Numbered from the stretch's first letter, positions 1 to 6,116 are shown. The stretch is 6,837 nucleotides of DNA from Coleofasciculus sp. S288 (GCA_020216575.1 JAIUYC010000206.1:1-6837); one strand, 5' to 3'. Notes: generated from the letters alone by a model not told the origin. Numbers and translations: made by a program.

Positions 1-1749
1 GGATTGTATAAGGAATTAGTGGCACTGCGGGATTTAATCTCAGAGTATCGGGAAAACCCAGAAAAAAATTATGCCCTCAAAGAAGCAATTTGTAAGAAGA
101 TTGTAGACACGGGATTAGATGCTGATTGTCCGTTTGAAGATGCCAAAAAGTTAGGAATTGCCTTTACTCCGGAAAACGCCCGGATGTTTAGCGCTCATGT
201 TTTTAACGATTATTTGGTGAAGTTGTACGATTATTTGCAAGTCCTGGAACAACGCCTATTTTCATCTGGGTTGCATGGGTTGGGCGAACCCCCAGATGCA
301 GACGAGTTGGCATCGTACCTGCACGCTTATTTTGGGGAGGAATTGCCGGAAGGGGTGGTGAGTGCCGTTGCCTCTGGAAGCGACAGCGCCACCGTGCGGC
401 AGCAATTCGATTTAAACGGGAATACCCCTAAGTTAGAAGAAGCCTTGCAAATCCGCGATTTATTGGCACAAACAACGGATGAACTGACGAATTTGTTGCG
501 GGGACTTAATGGGGAGTATATTCCACCAGCACCAGGGGGCGATTTGTTGCGGGATGGACTGGGCGTGTTACCCACCGGACGGAACATTCACGCCCTTGAT
601 CCCTATCGGATGCCGTCACCCGCCGCGTATGAACGGGGCAGAGAAATTGCTCAGAAGATTATTGTCCAGCATGTGCAAGAGCATGGCGAATATCCGGAAA
701 CAGTGGCGGTGATGCTGTGGGGGTTGGATGCGATTAAAACCAAGGGCGAATCGTTAGGGATTCTTCTAGAACTGGTGGGGGCAGAACCCGTGAAAGAAGG
801 CACAGGGCGGATTGTGCGGTATGAGTTGAAACCTTTGGCAGAGGTTGGGCATCCCCGGATTGATGTGTTGGCAAATCTCTCCGGCATCTTCCGGGATAGT
901 TTTGTCAATATTATTGAATTGCTCGATGACTTGTTTCGCAGGGCAGCAGAGGCAGAGGAACCCGAAGATCAGAATTTTATCCGCAAACATGCGTTGGTTT
1001 TGCGATCGCAAGGTGTCGATAATACCTCTGCCCGATTGTTTTCTAACCCAGCTGGGGATTTTGGTTCACTGGTGAATGACCAAGTTACAGATGGCAACTG
1101 GGACTCTGGCGAAGAGTTGGGGAATACCTGGCAAAGCCGTAATGCGTTCAGTTTCGGCAGACAAGACAAAGGACAAGCGCGTCCGGAAATCCTCAACCAA
1201 CTCCTAAAAACCACGAGTCGCGTTGTCCAGGAAATCGACTCGGTTGAGTACGGACTCACGGATATCCAAGAATACTACGCCAACACAGGCGGCTTGAAGC
1301 GGGCAGCAGAAAAACAACGGGGTAAAAAAGTCAGCGCTAGTTTTGTGGAAAGCTTCTCGAAAGACACCACGCCTCGGAAGTTGGAAGACTTGCTGCGCCT
1401 AGAGTATCGCACCAAGTTGCTGAACCCCAAGTGGGCAGAGGCAATGGCGAATCAAGGTTCCGGTGGTGCGTATGAAATCTCGCAACGGATGACAGCGTTA
1501 ATCGGTTGGGGAGGTACGGCTGATTTTACTGATTCTTGGGTGTACGACCAAGCGGTTGATACCTATGCGTTAGATGCAGAGATGGCACAGAAGTTACGCA
1601 AGGCGAATCCTGAAGCATTCCGCAATATTGTGGGCAGGATGTTAGAGGCAAATGGTCGCGGTTTCTGGCAACCCAGCGAGGAGAAGTTGCAGCAGTTGCG
1701 CCACTTGTATGAGTTAACGGATGAGGAACTGGAAGGAGTGACGGTATAG
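1..1749 (+). CDS. chlH: Magnesium chelatase subunit H family protein (ChlH/BchH/CobN superfamily), C-terminal part
   Basis: This is the large, porphyrin-binding subunit of the ATP-dependent Mg-chelatase (ChlH/ChlD/ChlI), which inserts Mg2+ into protoporphyrin IX at the first committed step of chlorophyll synthesis. Translation is open from base 1 (Gly-Leu-Tyr-Lys...), so the real start lies left of the window; the TTG at 4 is an internal Leu codon. About 582 residues of an expected 1200-1350 are present. Family signatures seen: GEYIPPAPGGDLLRDG and VLPTGRNIHALDPYRMPSP (about 510-627), LWGLDAIKTKGESLG (about 715-760), HPRIDVLANLSGIFRDSF (about 850-903), RLFSNPAG (about 1036-1059), DSVEYGLTDIQEYYA (about 1240-1281), and a TALIGWGG/NPEAFRNIVGRMLEANGRGFW end. 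It ends at TAG 1749. From memory, the PYRMPSP type is the BchH-like second cyanobacterial paralogue, sometimes annotated CobN, rather than the plant GUN5-like ChlH. The family is certain; Mg versus Co substrate is not. Confidence 0.88.
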   Translation, partial: GLYKELVALRDLISEYRENPEKNYALKEAICKKIVDTGLDADCPFEDAKKLGIAFTPENARMFSAHVFNDYLVKLYDYLQVLEQRLFSSGLHGLGEPPDADELASYLHAYFGEELPEGVVSAVASGSDSATVRQQFDLNGNTPKLEEALQIRDLLAQTTDELTNLLRGLNGEYIPPAPGGDLLRDGLGVLPTGRNIHALDPYRMPSPAAYERGREIAQKIIVQHVQEHGEYPETVAVMLWGLDAIKTKGESLGILLELVGAEPVKEGTGRIVRYELKPLAEVGHPRIDVLANLSGIFRDSFVNIIELLDDLFRRAAEAEEPEDQNFIRKHALVLRSQGVDNTSARLFSNPAGDFGSLVNDQVTDGNWDSGEELGNTWQSRNAFSFGRQDKGQARPEILNQLLKTTSRVVQEIDSVEYGLTDIQEYYANTGGLKRAAEKQRGKKVSASFVESFSKDTTPRKLEDLLRLEYRTKLLNPKWAEAMANQGSGGAYEISQRMTALIGWGGTADFTDSWVYDQAVDTYALDAEMAQKLRKANPEAFRNIVGRMLEANGRGFWQPSEEKLQQLRHLYELTDEELEGVTV

Positions 1750-1819
1750 TGAATAGGGTAAAATTATCCATTGGCTTTAGTACAAAATACAGTCGTAGCC
1801 GAGAAAAAAGTAGATTGTA

Positions 1820-2137
1820 ATGAGCAAGACAATCATTGGAGATTTTTTCACCATTCGAGATGAGGATTTGGAGGAGACAACCGAATACCTCAGTCAATTA
1901 GGTATGACCTTTAATGGAGGTATAGAAAATTGCTTATTCTCTATAGAATTAAGAGAATTACCTGAAATTATGTGGAAGTTGGAGCAAAGCGGCTATTTTG
2001 ATTTTCAAGGAGGCGCTAAGGAGTGGGAAATACTGAAAATTTCTAGTAGAGACGTTCCGGTGGAACGTCTTTACCAAAGTTCGTTTGTCCTAAGCGATGT
2101 GTCCGCTGCTATACCTCAAAGGAAATTCAGGAATTAA
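1820..2137 (+). CDS. Small hypothetical protein with a repeat-derived segment
   Basis: I do not recognise this 105-residue protein. It is acidic in its N-terminal two thirds (IRDEDLEETTEYL at 12-24, SIELRELPEIMWKLEQ at 41-56) and has no signal peptide or membrane segment. Residues 76-85 (SRDVPVERLY) are encoded by a near-perfect palindromic repeat, and the last 20 residues after it are basic and low in recognisable pattern, so the C-terminus may not be ancestral. The ATG at 1820 is chosen because it is the first in frame and precedes the coherent acidic part; the upstream GAGAAAAAAG is only a weak ribosome-binding site. It lies 70 bp after chlH on the same strand and converges on the araC gene. 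It could be a real orphan protein or a decaying gene; codon use and lack of internal stops favour a real one. Confidence 0.55.
   Translation: MSKTIIGDFFTIRDEDLEETTEYLSQLGMTFNGGIENCLFSIELRELPEIMWKLEQSGYFDFQGGAKEWEILKISSRDVPVERLYQSSFVLSDVSAAIPQRKFRN
2046..2074. repeat. Short palindromic repeat (GTAGAGACGTTCC type) inside the small ORF
   Basis: The arms are GTAGAGACGTTCC (2046-2058) and GGAACGTCTTTAC (2062-2074), with loop GGT. Nine inner base pairs are perfect, and the whole 13-bp stem pairs as RNA with one G-U. From memory, GTAGAGACG...CGTCTCTAC palindromes are dispersed many-copy elements in filamentous cyanobacterial genomes, and their in-frame translation (RDVP-type peptides) turns up at odd places in proteins. 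Here it is in frame as SRDVPVERLY. The palindrome is seen directly; membership of the dispersed family is recollection. Confidence 0.6.
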
Positions 2138-2206
2138 CCTAAAGCCTACGCTGTATTTTTAAATCAGCCTAGGTCGTTCACGTTAACTGGCTCGGTAGGC
2201 TTTAGG
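2138..2206. repeat. 12-bp perfect inverted repeat between convergent genes
   Basis: CCTAAAGCCTAC (2138-2149), directly after the small ORF's stop, is the exact reverse complement of GTAGGCTTTAGG (2195-2206), which lies in the last codons of the araC gene (encoding Pro-Lys-Ala-Tyr). The 45-nt spacer contains the araC stop. It could fold as a bidirectional stem-loop ending both converging transcripts, but there is no U-tract next to either arm, so a classical intrinsic terminator is not supported. Confidence 0.45.
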
Positions 2207-3076
2207 AGTCATCCCTGTATGCTGCCGAAACCATTTACCGAGATGACTATGACTGCTGAAGCCACATAATAAAGCAATTTCCATTACTGATAGTTCTGTT
2301 TGTTTGAGTAACTGCTTTGCCCGTTCCACCCGTTGCTGAAGTACATACTGGTGAGGTGTCACTCCCAGCGATCGCTTAAAGAGTCGGCTGAAGTGAAACT
2401 GGCTCATCTCCAACAATTGGGCTAAGTCAGATAGTTTGATATCGTCAGCCAGACGATCGTTGATGTAATCCGTCACTTGGAGAAGTTGGCGTTCGCTCAA
2501 GCCTCCATCATACAGAGCAACACGCCCTCGAGTAGCACAATAGCCTCTAAGCAAATGCACACCTAACAAATTAGTCAGCGAGTCAACATAAAGCTGTTCT
2601 GCGAGTCCCCCGTTTTTGAGTTCACTCAGGAGCATTGTGCCAATCTGTTCGATTTGAGGATTTCGGACTCGAAATTCTGGCAACAGTTCTACGCGATCGG
2701 GGTCAATTTCGATCGCTTCTCGGGCAACCTTCTGGAGAAACTGCGAGGCAATTCGGATACGCAGGTATTGGTCTTCCCCATCCCATTTGCAGAAAAACAG
2801 CGCTCCGGCAGGAGCAATGGATAGATCGCCTTTGGTGCAGAGACTGGTATAGCGGCGATCGCCTATAACCTGTGACAGGCGAGATGGACGACGATTCAAC
2901 GATAAGCAAAGGGTGTGTTCTGTTTGACTCTGATACTTCTCTTGTCCGGGGGGTTGACAAAATTCTTCGACCAGAATGTTCTGCCAACCCTGCGGCTGAC
3001 TGGAACAGATTGGAGGATGCAGTCCGTTTTTAAGTAGATGAACCGTTTTAGTCGATGGGGTCACCAATGTTTGCAT
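2183..3076 (-). CDS. AraC/XylS-family transcriptional regulator
   Basis: This is a cytoplasmic DNA-binding regulator of 297 residues, the usual length for the family. The C-terminal ~105 residues form the AraC domain with two helix-turn-helix motifs: about 215-238 (LSDLAQLLEMSQFHFSRLFKRSLG) and about 264-288 (VMEIALLCGFSSHSHLGKWF). It closes with the family signature GMTPKAYR, two residues from the C-terminus. The N-terminal ~190 residues are a cupin-like sensing region (an IAPAGALFFCKWDG stretch near 90-105 suggests the beta-barrel); the ligand cannot be read from sequence. The ATG at 3076 has no clear Shine-Dalgarno. The gene is divergent from the MATE exporter with 163 bp between the starts, the classic arrangement for a regulator controlling a neighbouring efflux gene and often itself. 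Tandem direct repeats in that gap are candidate binding sites. It converges on the small ORF at 1820. Confidence 0.93.
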   Translation of the reverse strand: MQTLVTPSTKTVHLLKNGLHPPICSSQPQGWQNILVEEFCQPPGQEKYQSQTEHTLCLSLNRRPSRLSQVIGDRRYTSLCTKGDLSIAPAGALFFCKWDGEDQYLRIRIASQFLQKVAREAIEIDPDRVELLPEFRVRNPQIEQIGTMLLSELKNGGLAEQLYVDSLTNLLGVHLLRGYCATRGRVALYDGGLSERQLLQVTDYINDRLADDIKLSDLAQLLEMSQFHFSRLFKRSLGVTPHQYVLQQRVERAKQLLKQTELSVMEIALLCGFSSHSHLGKWFRQHTGMTPKAYRAS

Positions 3077-3149
3077 CTGGTTATCGGCTTTCTATGCACT
3101 CAAGTTTAGGGAATTTTGGGATGAGAGCCTTTGCAGATTGAAAACTTGC

Positions 3150-3186
3150 CGCAAGATTGTGATAGTCGCGCAAGGTTCGAGTAGTC
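3150..3186 (+). promoter_or_regulatory. Tandem direct repeats, candidate AraC-type operator
   Basis: CGCAAGATTGTGATAGTC (3150-3167) and CGCAAGGTTCGAGTAGTC (3169-3186) share 13 of 18 positions (CGCAAG-R-TT-4 nt-TAGTC) with a 19-bp repeat period. AraC-family proteins commonly bind direct repeats of about this period, with each site contacted by two HTH motifs. The second copy abuts the position expected for the -35 element of the MATE promoter, as in class II activation. The repeats are seen in the sequence; the assignment to the adjacent regulator is inferred. Confidence 0.45.
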
Positions 3187-3210
3187 CGAAATCATTGATT
3201 TGCCTACATT
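3182..3210 (+). promoter_or_regulatory. Candidate promoter for the MATE gene
   Basis: TACATT at 3205-3210 is a fair -10 hexamer about 30 bp before the chosen ATG. There is no good -35 at 17 bp (TAGTCC, 3182-3187), and that poor -35 overlaps the downstream direct repeat. This is the pattern of a promoter that needs an activator. The match is weak and could be chance. Confidence 0.25.
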
Positions 3211-3239
3211 GTAAGTCATGAACAACAGATGCTTTGGTT

Positions 3240-4610
3240 ATGACTTCAAGGCTCACTAAATCGAACATCCGAACAGAAATCCAGGCATTTTTACAACTTG
3301 CCATTCCTTTAGCAAGTGCTCAAGTCGCCCAGTCTGCCACAGGTTTCGTAGACACGGTAATGATGGGCAATTTAGGCTCAGAAACTCTGGCAGCAGGGGG
3401 ATTAGCAGCGATGACGTTTCAAATGGTGATGAACACGGCTAGCGGGGTTGTCATGGGAGTCGGCCCTATTGTAGCCCAGGCTTATGGAGCGGGACGCAAA
3501 GCGCAAATCGAGCGGGTCACAGGTCAAGGACTATGGCTAGCTCTGTTCCTTGCCATACCCATGATGTTCTTAATTGGGCATCTGGATTCGTTTATGAGTC
3601 AGCTCGGGCAAACGGCAACGACCGTTGCACTGGCAAATTCATATTTAGATGTCATTCTCTGGGCATTGTTTCCTACTATCGGGTTTGCCATGCTCAGAGG
3701 TGTTGTGTCTGGTCTGTCTCAAGCTCGTCCGGTGATGGCGATCGTCATCGGAGGAACACTCTTCAATGTAGTGGGCAATTACGTTTTGGGCTATGGCAAG
3801 TTTGGATTTCCCCGGATGGAGTTGGCGGGTCTGGCGTTAGCAAGTACCCTGAGCCTTTGGGGTATGTTTCTGGCTCTGGTTGTCTACACGTTCAAACACA
3901 AGCAACTGAAAACTTACCGATTTTTTCAAGATTTGCATCGGTTGAGACCGCGAATTCTCTGGCAGTTGGTGTGTATTGGTGTACCGATTGGGGTATCTGT
4001 TGCCCTGGAATATGGACTGTTTACGGTTGTCACTTATCTGATGGGGATGTTGGGAACTGAGGTGTTGGCGGCACACCAGATCGTCTTTCAAACCGTTTTC
4101 GTAATTTTCATGGTGCCTTTGGGAATGTCTTTCGCGACAACGGCTCGAGTCGGTCAGTGGTTGGGACAGCAAAACCTTGAAGGGGCGCGACGGGCAGGGT
4201 ATGTCAGTATATCGGTGGCGGCAGGATTTATGGCACTGACGGCGATCGCACTCCTGACCCATCCTCAGCAGGTCATTGGGCTGTATTTGGATCTTGGCGA
4301 TCCAGAGAATGCCAACGTTGTGAAACTGGCAGCGCCGATGATCGCGATTTCAGCGTTGGCTCAAATCTTGGATGGCGTACAAAAGACAACAATGGGCGCA
4401 TTATATGGGCTTCAAGATACTCGCGTACCGATGCTGTTGAGCTTACCAACATTCTGGGGTGTCGGGTTGACCAGTGGCTATTTGCTGGGATTTCACTTTG
4501 GTTTTGGGGGTGTTGGATTGTGGATAGGACAATCAATTGGAGTAGCGATCGCAGCAGGGGTTTTCGTTTGGCGCTTTCAGCAACTAACTACCCACAAGAA
4601 GCTCCCTTAA
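3240..4610 (+). CDS. MATE-family multidrug/metabolite efflux transporter (NorM/DinF type)
   Basis: This inner-membrane antiporter exports cationic or organic compounds using a Na+ or H+ gradient. It has 456 residues, the normal family length, with about 12 hydrophobic segments in two pseudo-symmetric halves. The first half opens with AIPLASAQVAQSATGFVDTVMMGNLG (about 21-46), the typical MATE N-terminus with P and D in TM1/TM2. A repeat of the pattern opens the second half (GVPIGVSVALEYGLFTVVTYLMGMLG, about 249-274, then AAHQIVFQ). MATE-typical GPIVAQAYGAGR (about 75-86) and TTARVGQWLGQ (about 300-310) are seen. I take ATG 3240 rather than the in-frame TTG at 3234, since neither has a good Shine-Dalgarno and ATG is the stronger codon. 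It is divergent from the AraC regulator, which probably controls it. The substrate is unknown. Confidence 0.93.
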   Translation: MTSRLTKSNIRTEIQAFLQLAIPLASAQVAQSATGFVDTVMMGNLGSETLAAGGLAAMTFQMVMNTASGVVMGVGPIVAQAYGAGRKAQIERVTGQGLWLALFLAIPMMFLIGHLDSFMSQLGQTATTVALANSYLDVILWALFPTIGFAMLRGVVSGLSQARPVMAIVIGGTLFNVVGNYVLGYGKFGFPRMELAGLALASTLSLWGMFLALVVYTFKHKQLKTYRFFQDLHRLRPRILWQLVCIGVPIGVSVALEYGLFTVVTYLMGMLGTEVLAAHQIVFQTVFVIFMVPLGMSFATTARVGQWLGQQNLEGARRAGYVSISVAAGFMALTAIALLTHPQQVIGLYLDLGDPENANVVKLAAPMIAISALAQILDGVQKTTMGALYGLQDTRVPMLLSLPTFWGVGLTSGYLLGFHFGFGGVGLWIGQSIGVAIAAGVFVWRFQQLTTHKKLP

Positions 4611-4630
4611 TGTAAAGATGTCAGAATCTA

Positions 4631-4696
4631 CCCTCTGCCGACAGCATGAAACGACGGATGAAGAAGCAAGAGGGAATTTCTTTCTCCTTTCTTTAG
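4631..4696 (+). terminator. Weak candidate terminator after the MATE gene
   Basis: CCCTCTGC (4631-4638) pairs with GC-A-AGAGGG (4666-4674, one bulged A) across a 27-nt loop. A pyrimidine-rich TTTCTTTCTCCTTTCTTT tract follows at 4677-4694. The distance from the stop (20 bp) suits a terminator, but the loop is long and the T-run is interrupted. Confidence 0.25.
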
Positions 4697-4727
4697 ATGG
4701 GGGATTCTAAATTGCGTCTGAAGAATG

Positions 4728-4766
4728 GGCATGGAGAGCAAGGCTTGCGTGTAATTTTTCCATGCC
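4728..4766. repeat. Inverted repeat GGCATGGA/TCCATGCC with nested palindrome
   Basis: GGCATGGA (4728-4735) and TCCATGCC (4759-4766) are perfect 8-bp arms. The 23-nt interior contains its own palindrome, GCAAG-G-CTTGC (4738-4748). The structure is seen directly; its function is unknown. Confidence 0.5.
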
Positions 4767-4795
4767 ATACTGACTCAAGAAAACCTTCTTTTTGG

Positions 4796-4863
4796 GGACA
4801 ACCCGCTAGTAACTAACCAGGATGCGAGTGTACAATTCCCCCGCCGCTCTAGCAAGGTTGTCC
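4796..4863. repeat. 13-bp interrupted inverted repeat
   Basis: GGACAACC-C-GCTAG (4796-4809) pairs with CTAGC-AA-GGTTGTCC (4849-4863). That gives 13 perfect base pairs broken only by a 1x2 internal loop, around a 39-nt interior that includes CCCCCGCCGCT. TTT (4791-4793) and AAA (4864-4866) could extend the stem past a 2-nt bulge. It is the strongest structure in the gene-free region. It has no T-run, so it is not a standard terminator; candidates are a structured RNA, a MITE or mobile-element end. Confidence 0.55.
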
Positions 4864-4993
4864 AAAGTAAATTTGCCTAAGTCCTGACCAGTAGGAGTTG
4901 GTTACTCCCAATTTTGACCTAAGGGAGGCTTTAGCAATTGGCAGCTAGTCAGAATCAGTAAACCGATAGCTCTCCTTATTAAAGTCCATGTGA

Positions 4994-5350
4994 CTACCGC
5001 TGACCGTTCGGCCGACCTTGGATTATGGGATTTTCAACAGCGTCTCGGTATTGCTCGACAGCATCAGTGTAGCCAATTGGTAGAACGGTTTCCACGTTTT
5101 CATGGGGACGATGAATGATTACCCAAGTCTCCAAAGTGGCACCATACGTTTTTTCAACTGCTGCAATTCCAGCCTCCATCGCTGTTTTCACCTCAGACAC
5201 ATCGCCCCGGATATTCACCGTAAAGCGAGCGCTACCTGCTCTGAGGTAGCCGACTAGGGTAACTCTACCCGCTTTGACCATTGCGTCTGCTGCGGCTAGC
5301 ACGCCAGGAAAGCCTTTGGTTTCAATCGATCCTACCGCCTGTAGTGCCAT
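4994..5350 (-). CDS. ccmK4: Carboxysome shell protein CcmK4
   Basis: This BMC-domain (Pfam 00936-type) hexamer subunit is a facet tile of the beta-carboxysome shell, which encloses Rubisco and carbonic anhydrase. It has 118 residues; the BMC fold spans about 4-90 ([20 protein letters not shown], then [16 protein letters not shown], then [14 protein letters not shown]). The pore loop RAGS (Arg at about 37), instead of the KIGS of CcmK1/K2, identifies CcmK4. The C-terminal tail after the fold ([21 protein letters not shown]) is a few residues longer than I recall for other CcmK4. The ATG at 5350 has a near-ideal Shine-Dalgarno, AGGAG, on the minus strand (5359-5363, 8-nt spacing). It follows ccmK3 on the same strand after 159 bp and is probably co-transcribed. 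CcmK3/CcmK4 pairs are usually a satellite locus away from ccmKLMNO; K4 forms homohexamers and K3-K4 heterohexamers, thought to adjust shell permeability. Confidence 0.94.
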   Translation of the reverse strand: MALQAVGSIETKGFPGVLAAADAMVKAGRVTLVGYLRAGSARFTVNIRGDVSEVKTAMEAGIAAVEKTYGATLETWVIIHRPHENVETVLPIGYTDAVEQYRDAVENPIIQGRPNGQR

Positions 5351-5509
5351 GGGTCAGTCTCCTGAATTTGTTGTTGAAATATGTGAAGCCAATTAATAAT
5401 TTTACGAATCTTTGCCTTCATTTTAAGGAAAATGCCCATTATCTTTAGGTTTGCCACCACCAGAGGAATAGAGTTCCGACCTCAGGAACATCTTCCCTCA
5501 ATCAGCTGC

Positions 5510-5821
5510 TCAAAAGAATCTGAACTGTTCGACTTGCTCTGTGTATTCGATGGGCAGAACGTCTACAACATTTTCAGTCGGATTGGGGATGATATAGTAC
5601 GAAGCAACTTCACCCCCATACGTTTTCTCGGCAGCTTCAATCCCTGCCTTAACCGCAACGTTTACTTCGGCAATTCTTCCTCGGATAGCGACGATAAAGT
5701 TACCTCGTTCTGCTAGCCCATAATAAACTAACGTGACTGCGCCAGCTTTGACCATGGCGTCTGCTGCGGCTAGCACAGCAGGAAAACCGACTGTTTCAAT
5801 TGCTCCAACTGCGGCTGGCAT
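5510..5821 (-). CDS. ccmK3: Carboxysome shell protein CcmK3
   Basis: This is a minor BMC-domain shell subunit of 103 residues, the same length as Synechocystis CcmK3 as I recall it. The BMC start is [24 protein letters not shown]. The pore-loop region reads YYGLAERGNFIVAIRG (about 33-48), in place of KIGS (K1/K2) or RAGS (K4); this AERGN form is the hallmark of CcmK3, which does not form stable homohexamers and is incorporated into K3-K4 heterohexamers. The end is NPTENVVDVLPIEYTEQVEQFRFF. The ATG at 5821 has Shine-Dalgarno GGGAG on the minus strand (5829-5833, 7-nt spacing). It is the first gene of the ccmK3-ccmK4 unit; the upstream region is shared with the divergent catalase remnant. Its DNA is locally almost identical to ccmK4 (31 of 32 bases). 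Confidence 0.93.
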   Translation of the reverse strand: MPAAVGAIETVGFPAVLAAADAMVKAGAVTLVYYGLAERGNFIVAIRGRIAEVNVAVKAGIEAAEKTYGGEVASYYIIPNPTENVVDVLPIEYTEQVEQFRFF

Positions 5822-5920
5822 TGTTGAACTCCCGAATGAATAAAACCCATGAAACTAATTGTATGGCGAGAAAAACCTATCCAGGTAGAGGTCCTGGTTG
5901 GGACGAAACCGTCGCATCTC

Positions 5921-5967
5921 AAACTGCCCAGTGGGAAATAACTCTCTGAGAACATCTGGGCAGGTTT
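5921..5967. promoter_or_regulatory. Hairpin upstream of ccmK3
   Basis: CTGCCCAG (5924-5931) and CTGGGCAG (5956-5963) are perfect 8-bp arms around 24 nt. AAA (5921-5923) pairs with TTT (5965-5967) past a single-base bulge at G5964. If ccmK3 is transcribed from beyond 5967, this would sit in its leader about 100 nt before the start codon. The structure is seen; a regulatory role is only inferred. Confidence 0.35.
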
Positions 5968-6003
5968 GAATATTACGGTTTGTTGCAATCTCTTAGTCTA
6001 GTT

Positions 6004-6027
6004 GACTAGTCGAAGTCATTGCGACTA
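6004..6027 (-). promoter_or_regulatory. Operator-like site resembling the araC-MATE site
   Basis: Read on the minus strand this is TAGTCGC-6 nt-TTCGA-C-TAGTC. It matches 3163-3186 (+), TAGTCGC-6 nt-TTCGA-G-TAGTC, at 17 of 24 positions with identical spacing. On the plus strand the site also contains the palindrome TAGTCG/CGACTA (6007-6012, 6022-6027). It sits between divergent ccmK3 and the catalase remnant. It may bind the same regulator, or be a chance match. Confidence 0.3.
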
Positions 6028-6116
6028 CGGTATAAGAGTAAACTCATAATGAATACGGACAAGCGTGCTGCCGATGAGTTCATGCTCGCCTGACTCAACG
6101 GAAATCGCAGCACCCA

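Larger units (their letters stand above)
4611..4993. other. 383-bp gene-free region with several inverted repeats, possible mobile-element relic
   Basis: This lies between the convergent MATE and ccmK4 stop codons. No frame on either strand gives a convincing gene. It contains stem-loops at 4692-4711 (TTTAGA/TCTAAA, 8-nt loop TGGGGGAT), 4728-4766, 4796-4863 and 4894-4908 (GGAGT/ACTCC). Read on the minus strand, the order of structured RNA-like sequence followed by GCAATTTAGAATCCCCC resembles, from memory, the 3' side of IS200/IS605-type (TnpB) elements in cyanobacteria, but no transposase remnant is visible. An alternative is a small RNA or simple convergent 3' UTRs. Confidence 0.35.
5822..6116. 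other. Divergent intergenic region, ccmK3 leader/promoter side
   Basis: This is a 295-bp stretch between the ccmK3 start and the first catalase homology; no convincing gene is seen on either strand. It holds small palindromes at 5881-5897 (CCAGG/CCTGG), 5902-5913 (GACG/CGTC) and 5998-6009 (CTAGT/ACTAG), plus a larger hairpin at 5921-5967 and an operator-like site at 6004-6027. A TAATAT on the minus strand (5971-5976) could be a ccmK3 -10, without a good -35. TATAAG at 6031-6036 (+) could be an old catalase -10. Confidence 0.4.

Noticed and set aside
4..6. TTG at 4 as the chlH start
   Set aside because: The frame is open to base 1 and the protein begins in the middle of the chelatase fold; this is an internal Leu codon.
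3533..4060. 175-codon plus-strand frame inside the MATE gene
   Set aside because: It lies within the well-supported MATE frame, is rich in Cys/Trp/Ser with no domain, and has no ribosome-binding site.
4796..4863. Possible tRNA-like fold
   Set aside because: Arm lengths, missing anticodon and T-arm consensus and no CCA-side pairing rule out a tRNA.
4904..4927. CTCCC/GGGAG stem as a ccmK4 terminator
   Set aside because: The stem is 5 bp and no T-run follows on the minus strand.
5432..5716. 94-codon plus-strand frame opposite ccmK3
   Set aside because: It is antisense to the conserved CcmK3 frame with no recognisable product; a coding shadow.
6049..6093. 14-codon ORF ATG...TGA before the catalase remnant
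   Set aside because: It is too short to judge, has no Shine-Dalgarno and shows no clear catalase N-terminal match; it could be a leftover of the original start but cannot be supported.
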